Shown here: piece by piece, positions 5,255 to 6,187 of the stretch
Position numbering within the stretch: position 1 is the first letter of the stretch
Layout of the letters: each line of letters opens with the position of its first letter
DNA from: Pseudomonadales bacterium
Lineage (GTDB): Bacteria; Pseudomonadota; Gammaproteobacteria; Pseudomonadales; Pseudohongiellaceae
Assembly (NCBI GenBank): GCA_031277435.1
Contig: JAITMI010000132.1
Location: forward strand, 1-6,187
Reading direction: 5' to 3'
Length of the DNA: 6,187 bases
Notes under the pieces: model-generated
The model's input: the letters and a program-made list of their open reading frames with translations, nothing else
Database searches by the model: none
What the model was told of the DNA's origin: nothing
Position numbers and translations under genes: made by a program

Positions 5255-5293
5255 TCAGCGTAAAGCCTGCCGCTTTTCAGCGTACCGCTTGCC
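5252..5293. repeat. 22-bp tandem duplication across the ubiB stop
   Basis: TTTTCAGCGTA followed by nine similar bases occurs at 5252-5271 and again at 5274-5293, with period 22 and 17 of 20 positions identical. The second copy holds the last codons and the TGA (5277-5279) of ubiB. The first copy lies just past the stop and overlaps the palindrome at 5239-5254. This looks like a small slippage duplication of the gene end. Confidence 0.7.
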
Positions 5294-6187
5294 ACAAGAG
5301 CAGCGCTGCCAACGCCCCCGCCAAGGCGATGGCGAGGCGCTCCCAGCGGCGGCCTCGCGCTTCGAGTTCGCTCAAGCGGCTTTGCATGGCGTAGAGTTGC
5401 GCCGGCGTCTTGCCTTGTTCTTGCAGCGCTTTGTAGAGCAGATCCGGCAATTCGGGCGCTTGTTCCAGCCATTCTGGCAGCCGTTCGCGCAGTTGTTTGA
5501 GCTGGGTGAAGGGCGATAGCCGCCGCGCGCGCCAGCGTTCCAGAAAGGGCAGCGCGGTTTGCCACAAGTCGAGCTCGGGGTAGAGCTGCTTGCCCAGCCC
5601 TTCGACGTTGAGCAGGGTTTTTTGCAAGAGCACCAGTGAGGGCTGCACCTGCATGTTGAAGCGGCTGGCGGTGCGAAAGAGTTGCAACAGCAGTTGGCCA
5701 AAGCTGATGTCGCTCAAGGGCTTCTGGAAAATCGGTTCGCACACCGCGCGCATGGTGGATTCAAAGGCCGGCACCGGCGTATCCGGCGGCACCCAGCCGC
5801 ATTCCACATGCAGTTCAGCCACGCGGCGGTAATCGCGCTTGAAGATGGCGAGCAGGTTGCGTGCCAGATAGTGCTGATCGTCTTTGCTCAGCGTGCCGAT
5901 GATGGCGCAGTCGAGCGCGATGTATTGCGGCTGCTCGCGCCGTTCGCGCGATACGTAGACGTTGCCGGGGTGCATGTCAGCGTGGAAAAAGCTGTGCTCG
6001 AACACCTGGGTGAAGAAAATCTCCACCCCGGTTTCCGCCAGCCGTTTGATGTCGATGCCGGCGGCGCGGATTTCCGCCACCTGGCTCACCGGGATGCCGT
6101 AGATGCGCTCGGCCACCATCACGTTCTGGCGGCAGTGGTCCCAATAGATTTTGGGTACGTAGAGTTGCGGCGAATTGTCGAAGTTGC
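5277..6187 (-). CDS. ubiB: UbiB, ubiquinone biosynthesis ATPase/kinase-like protein (C-terminal part, cut by window edge)
   Basis: UbiB is the membrane-associated ABC1/ADCK/UbiB-family ATPase that supports the ubiquinone biosynthesis complex. The window holds the last 302 codons; family members are about 540 aa, so the N-terminal part with the KxGQ-type extension lies to the right. Visible motifs (fragment numbering) are [12 protein letters not shown] (23-34), [19 protein letters not shown] (57-75) with the catalytic-loop Asp70 and Asn75, and the metal-binding motif [10 protein letters not shown] with Asp92. Then follow the family-specific blocks [41 protein letters not shown] and [18 protein letters not shown]. 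The end has one clear hydrophobic segment ([20 protein letters not shown]) where E. coli UbiB has two. Ala94 replaces the more common Gly of the D-x-G motif. The stop is TGA at 5277-5279. It lies in the usual place upstream of the his/tat genes on the same strand. Confidence 0.97.
   Translation of the reverse strand, partial: NFDNSPQLYVPKIYWDHCRQNVMVAERIYGIPVSQVAEIRAAGIDIKRLAETGVEIFFTQVFEHSFFHADMHPGNVYVSRERREQPQYIALDCAIIGTLSKDDQHYLARNLLAIFKRDYRRVAELHVECGWVPPDTPVPAFESTMRAVCEPIFQKPLSDISFGQLLLQLFRTASRFNMQVQPSLVLLQKTLLNVEGLGKQLYPELDLWQTALPFLERWRARRLSPFTQLKQLRERLPEWLEQAPELPDLLYKALQEQGKTPAQLYAMQSRLSELEARGRRWERLAIALAGALAALLLWQAVR

Noticed and set aside
4458..5519. 353-codon plus-strand open frame running antisense through hisI, the second tatA and the ubiB end
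   Set aside because: It covers four well-identified minus-strand genes, its translation shows no recognisable fold, and it has no ribosome binding site. It is a shadow of high-GC coding DNA.
1..6187. CRISPR array, tRNA or rRNA, insertion sequence or phage attachment site
   Set aside because: I saw no regularly spaced identical repeats, cloverleaf sequence, transposase frame or terminal inverted repeats. The only repeats are the tatA paralogy, the 22-bp duplication and short motifs already listed.

Overview
The window looks like chromosomal DNA of a gammaproteobacterium. The right two thirds carry, all on the minus strand, ubiB - tatA-like - hisI - hisE - tatA - tatB - tatC. The order ubiB-hisI-hisE-tatA-tatB-tatC is familiar from Pseudomonas-like gammaproteobacteria, and the UbiB fragment reads closely like the gammaproteobacterial family. 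The DNA is GC-rich and uses several TTG and GTG starts. I do not assign a genus.

Region 1-665 (minus strand) holds a FitAB-type (VapBC-class) toxin-antitoxin pair. The ribbon-helix-helix antitoxin is intact. The PIN-domain toxin runs off the left edge and appears frameshifted near positions 104-113. A candidate promoter with an overlapping inverted repeat lies upstream. Region 676-2004 (minus) encodes an exported protein with TPR repeats and a C-terminal outer-membrane beta-barrel, resembling Slam/DUF560 proteins. Region 2005-2286 is a non-coding divergent spacer. Region 2287-2672 (plus) is a second toxin-antitoxin module: an intact Phd/YefM-type antitoxin followed by only about 13 recognisable codons of a PIN toxin, which then collides with the 3' end of tatC.

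Region 2621-5156 (minus) is a tight run of six genes (gaps 0-37 nt) that mixes the twin-arginine translocase (TatA, TatB, TatC) with two consecutive histidine biosynthesis steps (HisE, HisI). A second TatA-type gene sits upstream of hisI, so two tatA paralogues bracket hisI-hisE. Region 5277-6187 (minus) is the C-terminal 302 codons of ubiB, a ubiquinone biosynthesis ATPase/kinase-like protein. A 22-bp tandem duplication and a perfect palindrome lie at its 3' end.

The main points of interest are the extra tatA copy, the two toxin-antitoxin loci in which the antitoxin is whole and the toxin is broken, and the barrel protein between them. The left 2.6 kb looks like an accessory islet beside the conserved ubi/his/tat block. 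I found no CRISPR array, tRNA, rRNA, transposase or clear new defence system.
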